Assembly (NCBI GenBank): GCA_964384205.1
Contig: CAYLKS010000038.1
Location: 1-34,315, forward strand
Length of the DNA: 34,315 nt
Direction: 5' to 3'
DNA from: CAYLKS01 sp964384205 [NCBI: uncultured bacterium]
GTDB taxonomy: Bacteria; JAGOEH01
The translations under genes and the position numbers were made by a program. Under the pieces are notes generated by a model that had not been told where the DNA came from, did no database searches, and was given only the letters and a program-made list of their open reading frames with translations. This document shows positions 8,057-16,808 of the stretch, piece after piece (the stretch's first letter is position 1; each line of letters opens with the position of its first letter).

Positions 8057-9109
8057 TTGTATTTTATTGATTTAAAAAATAAAATACCGTCTCAAGATGA
8101 AATTCAAAACATATTGAATGATATATATTTACAAAAAGGACTACCACAAACTATCGAAGCGTTGGAAAAAATCGAATTGGAACTCGGTTATCTAAAAGAA
8201 GAAATGTTCGGTATGAAAGATGAGTTTATCTTTTTTGATAAAGAATTTAATTTGAATTTTCGTTTACAAATTAACTACGTAAGAAATAACTATAAGCCTG
8301 TGCCTCTCTCACCTAATTTGCATTGTCCAATATGTTATGAAAATATCGGCACAAAGGGGAAAGAATATTTACGAGTTTTTAAATTTTTATTAAATAATAG
8401 AGAAGTATTTATTCAACTTACTCCTTTTCCTCTTTTCAGGCATCATTATGTATTGATTGAAATGGAAAAAAATCCAATGAGAATGGATAAAAATAGTATT
8501 ATTGATTTAATAGAATTTTTAAACAAAACAGATGAGAGTTTTGTATGTTGTTCAAATAGTGATGTCGAATGGGCTGGAGCATCTATATTGAAACATCATC
8601 ATTATCAAATATTTAAAGATCTTGATTTACCGGTTTTTCATGCAAAATTTCTATTGCAAAATGAATATAATGACTTCAAAATCGAAATATTGAACTATCC
8701 AATTGCTGTAGTAAAAATTATATCTCCCATAAAGGAAAGAATAATTAACATTGGCGGGGAAATCATAGAAAAATGGAAAAATATTTTCCCCGGGCAAAAT
8801 ACATGTAATTTAATTCTAAAAAAACTCAGTAATAATTATCAATGCTACATTTTTTTAAGAAATCCAAATTATAGAACATCAACAAAATGGCAACAATTCA
8901 AATCAGAGGGTGTTGGAATAATAGAAGTTAGTGGTGAAATAATTTTGCCTGTGCCCGATTCTGAAGAAAAAAAGAATTTTATTAAAAACAATGGATTAGA
9001 AATTATAAAAGGAATTATATCATCTAATAGCCCTTTTGAAAAAAACGAATATAAACAAATTTATCATGATTTAATAGGCTTTAAAACAGGAGAAAAAAAT
9101 GATTATTAG
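8057..9109 (+). CDS. Short class II GalT-like nucleotidyltransferase (HIT superfamily)
   Basis: 350 residues. The core resembles class II (Firmicutes-type) galactose-1-phosphate uridylyltransferase: CPIC at C90-C93 (probable zinc ligands) in HCPICYENIG, then a sugar/nucleotide-binding stretch ending SNSDVEWAGASIL and the active-site histidine motif HHHYQ (180-184), equivalent to HDHFQ/HEHYQ of class II GalT. The protein is about 140 residues shorter than typical class II enzymes (about 490), and the C-terminal part (GVGIIEVSGEIILPVPD) still resembles that family. Expected role: transfer of UMP between UDP-hexose and hexose-1-phosphate; exact sugar unknown. The start is TTG with AGGAG 5 nt upstream; no better ATG lies near. 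It overlaps galK by 11 nt, supporting a joint pathway. A phosphorylase or adenylyltransferase of the same superfamily is the alternative. Confidence 0.75.
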   Translation: MYFIDLKNKIPSQDEIQNILNDIYLQKGLPQTIEALEKIELELGYLKEEMFGMKDEFIFFDKEFNLNFRLQINYVRNNYKPVPLSPNLHCPICYENIGTKGKEYLRVFKFLLNNREVFIQLTPFPLFRHHYVLIEMEKNPMRMDKNSIIDLIEFLNKTDESFVCCSNSDVEWAGASILKHHHYQIFKDLDLPVFHAKFLLQNEYNDFKIEILNYPIAVVKIISPIKERIINIGGEIIEKWKNIFPGQNTCNLILKKLSNNYQCYIFLRNPNYRTSTKWQQFKSEGVGIIEVSGEIILPVPDSEEKKNFIKNNGLEIIKGIISSNSPFEKNEYKQIYHDLIGFKTGEKNDY

Positions 9110-10481
9110 CCAATTAAATAAAGAAATAATTCTTAATAACAATATTTTAAAAAAATATAATAACCTCATAGATAAAATTAATCTTTTTTTCAAATCTAAT
9201 GACGATATACATTTTTTTTATGCTCCGGGTAGAGTAAATATGATAGGTGAACATACAGATTACAATATGGGGGCTGTTCTTCCATTTGCAACAAATAAAG
9301 AAATCTTAATAATTGCAAAAAAAAATAGCAGAAAAAACTTTCTTATAAAGAATATTAACCCTGCTTATCCGGATATTGTATTTGATTTAAATATTTCAAT
9401 AGATCATAAAAATTTCACTTCCTGGGATAGATATTTTTATGCTGGTATTTACGGAATAGAAAAATATGCTAAAGAACATGAATTAAGTTTAAAATATGGT
9501 TTTTCCGGGCTTGTAGCAGCTACTTTGCCAGAAGCAGCAGGGCTATCAAGTTCCTCCGCATTAGTAGTTTTATCTGCACTTACCTATTCAAAATTAAACA
9601 ACTTAGATATAAATAAAAATGAATTAGTAAAAATATGTGCTGAAGCAGAAAAAGATATTATCGGAACAGCTGGCGGTTATATGGATCAAACTACATCTCT
9701 TTTAGGGAAATATGGACATTTTTTAAAAATAGAATTTAATCCTTTTGATATAGAACCTATTCCTTTTGATCCAAGTTATAAAGTTATTGTTATTAATTCT
9801 AAAATAAAAGCACAAAAGGGAGATAGCGCTAAAGAAGAGTTCAATCGCCGTGTCTTTGAATGTAAACTTAGCATGCTGTTTTTTAATAAATATTTGAATA
9901 AAAATAATATAAAAATGAAATTTAATTTTATAGGAGATATAAAAGAACACAAGTTCCCATCTAATATAAATATAGATAACTTAATAAATGATTTTCTATC
10001 TTCATTAAATGATGGTTATTTTTATAATGAATTAATCCAAATTTTCAATAAATCTCAAATACAGGAACTTTTTGAAAAAACTAATCTTCCACCAAGAGAT
10101 AACATATTATATAAACCCAAAAATAGATTTTTACATGTATATTATGAAATAAATCGCGTATATGAGGCAAAAAAAGCATTAACCAATGGCGATTATAAAC
10201 TTATGGGTGATCTTATGAATAACTCACATTACAGCATGGATAAATACTATGAAATATCCACGCCTGAATTAAATAAAATTACTGATATAGCCAGAAAAAA
10301 AGGAGCATTGGGTTCAAGATTAACAGGAGCAGGTTTCGGCGGAAGTGTAATCGCATTAGCGGAAAACAAAAATATTGAAAATATAATAGATGGCATTAAC
10401 CAGGAATATTTTAATAATAATAATAACGATGCAATATATATAACATACCCTGAAAATGGTGCAAATGAAATATTTTTTTAA
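9099..10481 (+). CDS. galK: Galactokinase-family GHMP kinase, eukaryote-like long form
   Basis: 460 residues, about 80 longer than the E. coli enzyme. GHMP motifs: substrate-binding APGRVNMIGEHTDY (42-55), phosphate loop GLSSSSA (148-154), catalytic base D196 in GGYMDQ and the C-terminal GSRLTGAGFGGS (405-416). The length and landmark segments (NPAYPD, EFNRRVFEC, HVYYEINRVYEAKKAL, GDLMNNSHYSMDKYYEISTPEL) follow human GALK2/yeast GAL1-type kinases more than short bacterial GalK; I compare these from memory. The reaction is anomeric phosphorylation of galactose, or possibly GalNAc as in GALK2. AGGAG (9088-9092) lies 6 nt before the ATG, which overlaps the upstream GalT-like gene. The symbol is given for the family; the substrate is not proven. 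Confidence 0.9.
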   Translation: MIISQLNKEIILNNNILKKYNNLIDKINLFFKSNDDIHFFYAPGRVNMIGEHTDYNMGAVLPFATNKEILIIAKKNSRKNFLIKNINPAYPDIVFDLNISIDHKNFTSWDRYFYAGIYGIEKYAKEHELSLKYGFSGLVAATLPEAAGLSSSSALVVLSALTYSKLNNLDINKNELVKICAEAEKDIIGTAGGYMDQTTSLLGKYGHFLKIEFNPFDIEPIPFDPSYKVIVINSKIKAQKGDSAKEEFNRRVFECKLSMLFFNKYLNKNNIKMKFNFIGDIKEHKFPSNINIDNLINDFLSSLNDGYFYNELIQIFNKSQIQELFEKTNLPPRDNILYKPKNRFLHVYYEINRVYEAKKALTNGDYKLMGDLMNNSHYSMDKYYEISTPELNKITDIARKKGALGSRLTGAGFGGSVIALAENKNIENIIDGINQEYFNNNNNDAIYITYPENGANEIFF

Positions 10482-10492
10482 AGTCCTTGCTT

Positions 10493-10538
10493 TTTTATGA
10501 GTTTGTAGTTAATTTTTTTAAAAAACAAACTCATAAAA
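10493..10538 (+). repeat. Perfect 14-bp inverted repeat before the transglutaminase gene
   Basis: TTTTATGAGTTTGT (10493-10506) and ACAAACTCATAAAA (10525-10538) are exact reverse complements separated by 18 nt. The right arm runs straight into GGAG (10539-10542), the ribosome binding site of the gene at 10548. Neither strand has a T-run after the stem, so it is not a standard terminator. It could be an mRNA-stabilising or translation-tuning hairpin between galK and the next gene, or an operator. Confidence 0.65.
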
Positions 10539-10547
10539 GGAGATATT

Positions 10548-12767
10548 ATGAAAAAAATATTCTATCTTATGCTTATTCTACAAATAGGGACAACTGCTTT
10601 ATTTTCAGATATGAACACAAAAGGAACCTCTTCTATATTTAAATTTAACAATATATATAACCCTTATTCAAAATTAAAAAAAATAACCAATATTATTATA
10701 GACTCATCTACAAATAATTCTTTTCTTATAAATGAGTTTATCCCGGGACAAAAAAATTTAATTTTTCTTTTCAAAAATGGTAATTTATATAAACTTATAT
10801 CAGAACATACTTCAGGGCAAATAACTACCATTGCTGATTCTGCGATTGCTCGTGCCCCTCAATGGTGTAGAGCAAGACTTAAGCTGAATTTTTCTATGAT
10901 GGATTCCATAACGCAGGGGAAATGGGCAAATATAATAATAAATTGTGAACCTCGTTATAGAGATGAGGTTTCATTTTGTGTTGGATATTTATCCCAAGAA
11001 TACTTAAATTCAAAATTTGGTAATCCAGATCTCATCATAGATAATGCCAAATTCATTTACGAAAATGATAAATACCTTGATTATGTTAGAGTGGTCGATT
11101 ATGGAGACCCGAATTTTGACAATGACTACTATTCCACTGTTATTTATAAAACAGCTTTAGGCCCAGACACAAATGAAGTGGAAGTTCCTAAAAATATTTA
11201 TTACTGGTATATTGTATATCCTGAAGTTACAGATGAAATTGCTGCATATATAAAGCCAGATATGAGCGAAGATAATTGGTCACATAGTAACAATATTACA
11301 GATAAAGAACATGGTGAATTCTGGCGAGAATTTTTATTTTATAAACAAGATAGAGGTTATGTAAACTTAAAAGATGTCCTAAAAGATTGTAAAGTAGTTT
11401 GGGATAAAACAACTGGTGAAATAGGAACGTTTGACAATTATGCTATTGCCAAAATTGATAAATGGACATCCAGTATACTTGAATTCAATTCTGACTATGA
11501 AAGACCCCACCAGCCTGTCCGTATTTATAAAAAGCACAAAGGTCGTTGTGGCGAGCATTCAGATTTTAGAAATGCAGCTGCAAGAACTGCTTTGATTCCG
11601 TGCCTCAGTGTTGCAACATATTCTACAGATCATGTATGGAATGAATTTTGGGATAATAACGAATGGATACATTGGGATGGCGGTAACATCAACAATCCTT
11701 ACATGTATGAAGATGGATGGGGGAAAATATTAGGCTCTGTATTTCAAATCAGAAGTGATGGAACACCTACTTCTGTTAGTAATAAATATTCTCATACCAA
11801 AGGTAAAATCAAAATTTTTGTAGTAGATAAAAACAATAAACCTGTCGATGGTGCAAATGTAATTTTATATATAAAAGATGGTTCTTATAAAATGTTTGAT
11901 AACTATGGTATAACAGATAACAATGGCATGATCGAATTTATAGTTGGCATCCAAAGGGCTTACTTTGCTAAAGCAATAACTCCAATAGGAAATTATCCAT
12001 CTAATGATGATTATAAATTTATTGCGAGCTCATTAATGCCAAATCAAACTGTTATTTGCACATTAGCTGTAAATTCTTCTGTAAACGATACTCCCAGAAA
12101 TGAACTTTACTCTACTACATCTTCTTCAAATAGCGGTTCTTATTTCGTTCAAATAAATTGTGAAAGCCCTTATTATCTTAAATATGGAATAGATTTTCTG
12201 AATGATTTAGGTAGGAATATAGGCCAATATGTAATGAGATTTAACAAAGACTCTATAAAATCTAATATTAACATTTTTATTACAGATAAAGAAAATTATG
12301 AAAATTTCTTGAATGGAAAAGAGTTTAAAGTATACAGTAAGATAGAAAAGGCTTCTAAAACTACCCTTGGTTTTGAAATTCCTGACACAACAAAAGAATG
12401 GTATGTTATAATAAATAATCCCAATATAGCAAACTATCAATATATAAATGGAGATATTAATTTATATTCTGTAAAATCTGATAGTATCAAAAAGATTGAA
12501 ATTCTGACAGCATACCCGAATCCTTTTAAAAAAAGTATAACTTTTTCTGTTAAAAATCCTCTAAAGAAAAAAGCTAACATCTCAATATATGATATTACAG
12601 GAAGGCATATTAAAACAGTGTATAATAACACATTATACGCTGGGAAATTCAATTATACATGGGAGGGATGTGATGATGACAATAAAAGAGTATCGAGTGG
12701 AATTTATATTATAGTATTTAAAGCAGGAAATAATGCTGTGGCTAAAAAAATCACCTTTCTAAAGTAA
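10548..12767 (+). CDS. Secreted transglutaminase-fold protein with type IX-type sorting domain
   Basis: 739 residues. A signal peptide (about 1-20) is followed by an unassigned N-terminal region, then a transglutaminase-like domain with its triad: C334 in GRCGEH, H362 in DHVWNEFW and D377 in HWDGG. A carboxypeptidase-regulatory-like beta domain follows (KGKIKIFVVDKNNKPVDGANV...). The last 85 or so residues form a FlgD-like/type IX-type sorting domain (AYPNPFKKSITFSV ... ISIYDITGRHIKTV ... SSGIYIIVFKAG). Bacterial transglutaminase-fold proteins are mostly proteases, amidases or cross-linkers; which applies here is unknown. The export and tail suggest it is anchored or released at the cell surface. 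AAAAGGAG precedes the ATG. It lies between galK and the symporter, so its activity may feed the operon's sugar, for example by acting on a glycopeptide. Confidence 0.85.
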   Translation: MKKIFYLMLILQIGTTALFSDMNTKGTSSIFKFNNIYNPYSKLKKITNIIIDSSTNNSFLINEFIPGQKNLIFLFKNGNLYKLISEHTSGQITTIADSAIARAPQWCRARLKLNFSMMDSITQGKWANIIINCEPRYRDEVSFCVGYLSQEYLNSKFGNPDLIIDNAKFIYENDKYLDYVRVVDYGDPNFDNDYYSTVIYKTALGPDTNEVEVPKNIYYWYIVYPEVTDEIAAYIKPDMSEDNWSHSNNITDKEHGEFWREFLFYKQDRGYVNLKDVLKDCKVVWDKTTGEIGTFDNYAIAKIDKWTSSILEFNSDYERPHQPVRIYKKHKGRCGEHSDFRNAAARTALIPCLSVATYSTDHVWNEFWDNNEWIHWDGGNINNPYMYEDGWGKILGSVFQIRSDGTPTSVSNKYSHTKGKIKIFVVDKNNKPVDGANVILYIKDGSYKMFDNYGITDNNGMIEFIVGIQRAYFAKAITPIGNYPSNDDYKFIASSLMPNQTVICTLAVNSSVNDTPRNELYSTTSSSNSGSYFVQINCESPYYLKYGIDFLNDLGRNIGQYVMRFNKDSIKSNINIFITDKENYENFLNGKEFKVYSKIEKASKTTLGFEIPDTTKEWYVIINNPNIANYQYINGDINLYSVKSDSIKKIEILTAYPNPFKKSITFSVKNPLKKKANISIYDITGRHIKTVYNNTLYAGKFNYTWEGCDDDNKRVSSGIYIIVFKAGNNAVAKKITFLK

Positions 12768-12779
12768 TAGGAGGATTTC

Positions 12780-14570
12780 ATGGAATTAGTCTTGTTAGAT
12801 TGGCTAATTATTGTTGGTTTTTTCATCTTAATTTTAAGTGTAGGATTATATGCTTCTAAACAGGGTAGTAAAAGTTCTACAGAATATTTTTTATCTGGAC
12901 GGAAGATGCCATGGTGGCTTTTAGGTGTTTCTATGGTGGCGACAACATTTTCTACTGATACTCCAAATTTAGTTACCGACTTAGTTAGAAATTATGGAGT
13001 TTCTGGCAACTGGCTATGGTGGGCATTTCTATTAACAGGTATGCTTACAGTGTTCGTTTATGCAAAATTATGGAGACGTTCGAATGTTTTAACTGATATT
13101 GAGTTTTATGAGATCCGATATAGTGGAAAATCTGCTGCATTTTTACGTGGTTTTAGAGCAATATATCTTGGATTCTTTTTCAATATTATGATAATGGCTA
13201 CTGTCTCGCTTGCGGCAATAAAAATCGGAGGCATATTGTTACATTATTCCCCTCAAAAAACAATTATCATAGCAATGATAATAACTGTGCTATATGCTGG
13301 GTTTGGAGGCTTACGTTCAGTGCTTTTGACTGATTTTATATTATTTAGTTTTGCAATGTTTGGCGCTATAATAGCAGCAGTAGTAGCATGCAGCCTGCCA
13401 GAAGTAGGCGGATTATCCGGACTTTTTTCTCATCCTGTAGTAACTACTAAATTAAATTTATTGCCATCATTAAGCGATACTGATAAATTACTAACCCTAA
13501 TAATAATTCCGATTGCTGTTCAATGGTGGAGTGTGTGGTATCCTGGAGCAGAACCAGGCGGGGGTGGTTATCTTGTTCAAAGAATGCTATCAGCAAAAGA
13601 TGAAAAAAATGCTATGGGGGCAACATTATTTTTTAATATAGCCCACTATGCATTAAGACCCTGGCCATGGATATTGGTAGCTTTAGCTTCTATTGTTGTT
13701 TTCCCGGATCTTGCTGCTCTTCAAGCTAAATTCCCACATATTGATCCTTCTATAATAAAAAATGATATTGCTTATCCGGCAATGTTAATATTTCTACCTC
13801 ACGGCATTATGGGTATTGTGGTAGCTTCATTAATTGCTGCATACATGTCAACAATGGCTTCTCACTTAAATTGGGGCTCTTCATACCTGACATTTGATTT
13901 CTATAAAAGATTTATTAAGCCAGATGCTACTGAAAAAGAATTAGTGCTAATTGGTAGAATATCAACTCTAATTTTAATGATATTAGCAGGACTTGTAGCA
14001 TTAGTATTACAAAATGCTCTTCAGGCATTTAGAATATTGCTACAAATAGGTGCTGGTACTGGATTGATTTTTATTCTAAGGTGGTTCTGGTGGAGAGTTA
14101 ATGCATGGAGTGAAATTGCTGGTATGGTTTTTTCGTTCATTATTGCTGTATATTTTGAAATAATTCATCAAAAATTAGGATTACCTCCTGTATCTCCTAA
14201 CTTGAGATTAGTATTAGGTGCCTCCATTACAACTATTGGATGGATATTAGTAACATTACTAACAAAACCTACAGATTTAAAACAATTAATAAAATTTTAT
14301 AATTTAGTAAGACCTGGTGGCAAAGGCTGGGATTATATTATAAATAAATCAAAAGAAACTGATATGCCGATAACTCAAACAGCAAAACCCGGTGATTTAC
14401 CTCTGGGGATTTTACTAATGATAGTAGGAAGTATAGCTGTATATAGTACTATCTTTGCAGCCGGATATTATTTATACACTAAATTTATACCTGCTATTAT
14501 TTATACTATTTTAGCAATATTCTCTGGCATTTTTCTTATCAAAAATTGGACAAAAATTGAAATGAAATAA
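12780..14570 (+). CDS. Sodium:solute symporter (SSS/SLC5 family)
   Basis: 596 residues with many hydrophobic membrane segments, starting at about residue 7 (WLIIVGFFILILSVGLYA). The N-terminal STEYFLSGRKMPWWLLGVSMVATTFSTDTP is the family signature region around the first sodium site. After the core come further membrane helices, with a soluble linker (about residues 500-540) before the last two. SSS proteins import sugars, amino acids or organic acids with Na+; specificity cannot be read here. Co-transcription with GalT-like and galactokinase genes makes a hexose or amino-hexose the natural guess. GGAGG lies a few bases before the ATG, 12 nt after the preceding stop. A terminator follows immediately. 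Confidence 0.92.
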   Translation: MELVLLDWLIIVGFFILILSVGLYASKQGSKSSTEYFLSGRKMPWWLLGVSMVATTFSTDTPNLVTDLVRNYGVSGNWLWWAFLLTGMLTVFVYAKLWRRSNVLTDIEFYEIRYSGKSAAFLRGFRAIYLGFFFNIMIMATVSLAAIKIGGILLHYSPQKTIIIAMIITVLYAGFGGLRSVLLTDFILFSFAMFGAIIAAVVACSLPEVGGLSGLFSHPVVTTKLNLLPSLSDTDKLLTLIIIPIAVQWWSVWYPGAEPGGGGYLVQRMLSAKDEKNAMGATLFFNIAHYALRPWPWILVALASIVVFPDLAALQAKFPHIDPSIIKNDIAYPAMLIFLPHGIMGIVVASLIAAYMSTMASHLNWGSSYLTFDFYKRFIKPDATEKELVLIGRISTLILMILAGLVALVLQNALQAFRILLQIGAGTGLIFILRWFWWRVNAWSEIAGMVFSFIIAVYFEIIHQKLGLPPVSPNLRLVLGASITTIGWILVTLLTKPTDLKQLIKFYNLVRPGGKGWDYIINKSKETDMPITQTAKPGDLPLGILLMIVGSIAVYSTIFAAGYYLYTKFIPAIIYTILAIFSGIFLIKNWTKIEMK

Positions 14571-14601
14571 AAAAAAGGGGATCCCACAAATCCCCTTTTT
14601 T
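14571..14601. terminator. Bidirectional terminator between the symporter and kdsD
   Basis: AAAAAAGGGGAT (14571-14582) and ATCCCCTTTTTT (14590-14601) pair over 12 bp with a 7-nt loop. A-run and T-run on either side make it work for both the plus-strand operon and the minus-strand kdsD operon, which converge here. Confidence 0.92.
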
Positions 14602-14632
14602 AATATTATAAATATTAAGTATTATAAAATTA

Positions 14633-15613
14633 CTATAAACCTGCCTTAACCAAATCATGTATTCTCAAAATACCAACGTTTTCAAAATTATCATTAACAA
14701 CTGGTAAAACAGGTATCTGAGAAGGTCTATTTTCAATTAAATCTATAGCTTTAATTGCAAGATCATTTTCATATATAACTACTGGTTTTTTTGTCATAAT
14801 ATCATTAGCGACAAAATTAAAAAATTTATCTTTTTTAATCAAAGCTCTTCTAATATCTCCATCCGTAATAATACCTAACAATTTATTATCTTTATCAACT
14901 ATATTAACAGCTCCCATTTGTTTCTTCGTTACTTCATAGATAACCTCTTCCATAGAAGAATCCGGTGGTAACTGCGGATTTTCATCTCCGGAATGCATTA
15001 TGTCTTTAACCCTCAAATAATAAGCTTTACCTATAGCTCCTCCTGGATGAAACCGAGCAAAATCTTCCAACTTAATCCCCTGCAATTTGATTAAACATGC
15101 TGCAAAAGCATCACCAATTGCTAAAGTAAGCGTTGTACTTGTAGTTGGCGCTATGCCTAAAGGGGGGGCCTCTTTTTTTATATTAAAATTAATTACTACC
15201 TCAGAAATAGAAGCAATTTTTGAATCCTGATTTCCCACAATAGATATAATTTTTATGCCTTTTTTAATTATAAATTTCAATAATGTAAAAAGTTCTTCTG
15301 TTTCACCACTTTTAGAAATAACAACTATAATATCTTCATTCCCTATTATACCCATATCTCCGTGAAGAGCTTCTATAGGGTGTATAAAAATTGATGTCTT
15401 CCCTATAGAATTAAATGTTGCTACTATTTTTTGAGCAATAATACCTGACTTGCCTATACCTGAAAATAAAATTTTTCCTTTACATTCATGTAAAAGCTTA
15501 ACTGCTCGTAAAAAATTAAAATTAAAATCATTATTAACAAAACTTATTATGGCATTCGCTTCTTCCAATAATGTCTCTTTTGCAATCTTTTCCAGTTCAT
15601 TATTTGTTATCAT
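14633..15613 (-). CDS. kdsD: Arabinose-5-phosphate isomerase KdsD
   Basis: 326 residues, the usual KdsD/KpsF length. It interconverts ribulose 5-phosphate and arabinose 5-phosphate, the first step to Kdo of the LPS inner core. An N-terminal SIS domain (about 30-180) shows GKSGIIAQKIVATFNSIG, HPIEALHGDMG, ISKSGETEEL and the APTTSTTLTLAIGDA segment; a pair of CBS domains follows (about 205-325), beginning VKDIMHSG and including LGIITDGDIRRAL. It is the last gene of the mnmG operon, its ATG overlapping the end of the bactofilin gene by 14 nt. Its presence supports a Kdo-containing outer membrane. A capsule-specific KpsF role is possible, but no capsule genes are adjacent. Confidence 0.95.
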   Translation of the reverse strand: MITNNELEKIAKETLLEEANAIISFVNNDFNFNFLRAVKLLHECKGKILFSGIGKSGIIAQKIVATFNSIGKTSIFIHPIEALHGDMGIIGNEDIIVVISKSGETEELFTLLKFIIKKGIKIISIVGNQDSKIASISEVVINFNIKKEAPPLGIAPTTSTTLTLAIGDAFAACLIKLQGIKLEDFARFHPGGAIGKAYYLRVKDIMHSGDENPQLPPDSSMEEVIYEVTKKQMGAVNIVDKDNKLLGIITDGDIRRALIKKDKFFNFVANDIMTKKPVVIYENDLAIKAIDLIENRPSQIPVLPVVNDNFENVGILRIHDLVKAGL

Positions 15614-16010
15614 GGCTTTCCTTTAAATTTTTATTCAAATCCTGCATTTCTTTTAGATATTTATCAATATTTTTAATTTTATTTTGCCCATGAAAAACTG
15701 CACCATCTTTTATAATAATCAATTTTGTTACAACATCGCCTACCACTACTGATGAACTTTCCAAAATAACCTGTTTTTCGGATTCAATTTTTCCTTTAAT
15801 TTTACCAGCTACAGTAACTGTCTCAGCCACTATGTCGCCATAAACAATCCCTTCACTACCAATAACAACACTCCCTTTTGTTAATATTTTACCTTGAAAT
15901 TTGCCGTCTAATCTTAAATTGCCTTCCGACTTAACAATCCCTTCTATAAATGAATCTTTACTAATAATTGTAAGTGTTTTAGCTTGTTTTTCTGTACTTT
16001 CTTTTCCCAT
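15600..16010 (-). CDS. Bactofilin family cytoskeletal protein
   Basis: 136 residues with a central right-handed beta-helix of short hydrophobic repeats (IEGIVKSEGNLRLDGKFQGKI ... VYGDIVAETVTVAGKIKGKI ...), flanked by short charged tails, the standard bactofilin layout. Bactofilins polymerise without nucleotide at the inner membrane and scaffold wall enzymes or chromosome-segregation proteins. The gene follows the M23 peptidase gene after 15 nt and overlaps kdsD. Bactofilin-M23 pairs are known from cell-shape loci (for example CcmA-Csd1 in Helicobacter), and Myxococcus bactofilins work with ParABS, so the neighbourhood fits. Confidence 0.95.
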   Translation of the reverse strand: MGKESTEKQAKTLTIISKDSFIEGIVKSEGNLRLDGKFQGKILTKGSVVIGSEGIVYGDIVAETVTVAGKIKGKIESEKQVILESSSVVVGDVVTKLIIIKDGAVFHGQNKIKNIDKYLKEMQDLNKNLKESHDNK

Positions 16011-16025
16011 CTTAATTATACTCCT

Positions 16026-16808
16026 TTAATTCAAATATTCCAAAGGATTAACAAACTTTCCATTAACTGACAAACCAAAATGCAAATGCGGAGCAGAACT
16101 TTTCCCACTATTACCGGATTTTCCAATAACCTGTCCTTTAAAAACTTGAGCTCCTTTATCAAAAAAAATTGTATCAGCATGCCCATATATTGTATAAACA
16201 TTATTTGTATGTCCAACAATTACTGTTTTACCCAATAAAGAATCTACATAACGTTTGAGAATAACTCCATTTTCCGCACTTCTAATCGGTGTCCCAATAG
16301 GAACTGGAATATCTATACCATAATGATTATTCGAAGGATCAAATTCCTGGGAAACAATACCCCGTATAGGCCATATAAATACCAACGTATCCCCCTCTTC
16401 TTTATCAATAAGATACTTAATTGATGAATCTCCTTTAATTACATATGAATAAAATGATGTATCAGTGGGGAGCTGATAATTTCTCAATAAATCATTCGTA
16501 GTGTCAATACCTAATAAAAATTGCACCTTCTTTTTGAAAGCCTTTAATTCCTCTAATTCATCTTTAAATTTCAATAGCTTAGAATTCTGAACTAAAAGTT
16601 CATTATTTTTAAATCTTAAAATGTTATTCTCTTTTATAACAAAAATTGAATAAATATTAAAAACAATAGACAATAATGAAATCACAATAAAAAAAGTAAC
16701 CGTATATAAAATAAAACGCAATGTTTTTAAACTTAATAAAAATTGTTTTTCCTTTGCAGATTCTTCTTCTAAAATAATAATCCTATAATGTTTATTTTCT
16801 TTTTTCAT
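16026..16808 (-). CDS. Membrane-anchored M23 (LytM-type) peptidase
   Basis: 260 residues: a short cytoplasmic N terminus, one membrane segment (about 31-57), a leucine/lysine-rich probable coiled coil (about 60-95) and a C-terminal LytM domain. Zinc ligands are visible: H162 and D166 in HYGID and H243 in HLHF (241-244), with the catalytic His in YGHAD. All motif residues are kept, so it should be an active peptidoglycan endopeptidase facing the periplasm. It starts inside the parB stop (ATGA overlap, 4 nt) and is followed by bactofilin, which probably positions it for shape control. Confidence 0.94.
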   Translation of the reverse strand: MKKENKHYRIIILEEESAKEKQFLLSLKTLRFILYTVTFFIVISLLSIVFNIYSIFVIKENNILRFKNNELLVQNSKLLKFKDELEELKAFKKKVQFLLGIDTTNDLLRNYQLPTDTSFYSYVIKGDSSIKYLIDKEEGDTLVFIWPIRGIVSQEFDPSNNHYGIDIPVPIGTPIRSAENGVILKRYVDSLLGKTVIVGHTNNVYTIYGHADTIFFDKGAQVFKGQVIGKSGNSGKSSAPHLHFGLSVNGKFVNPLEYLN

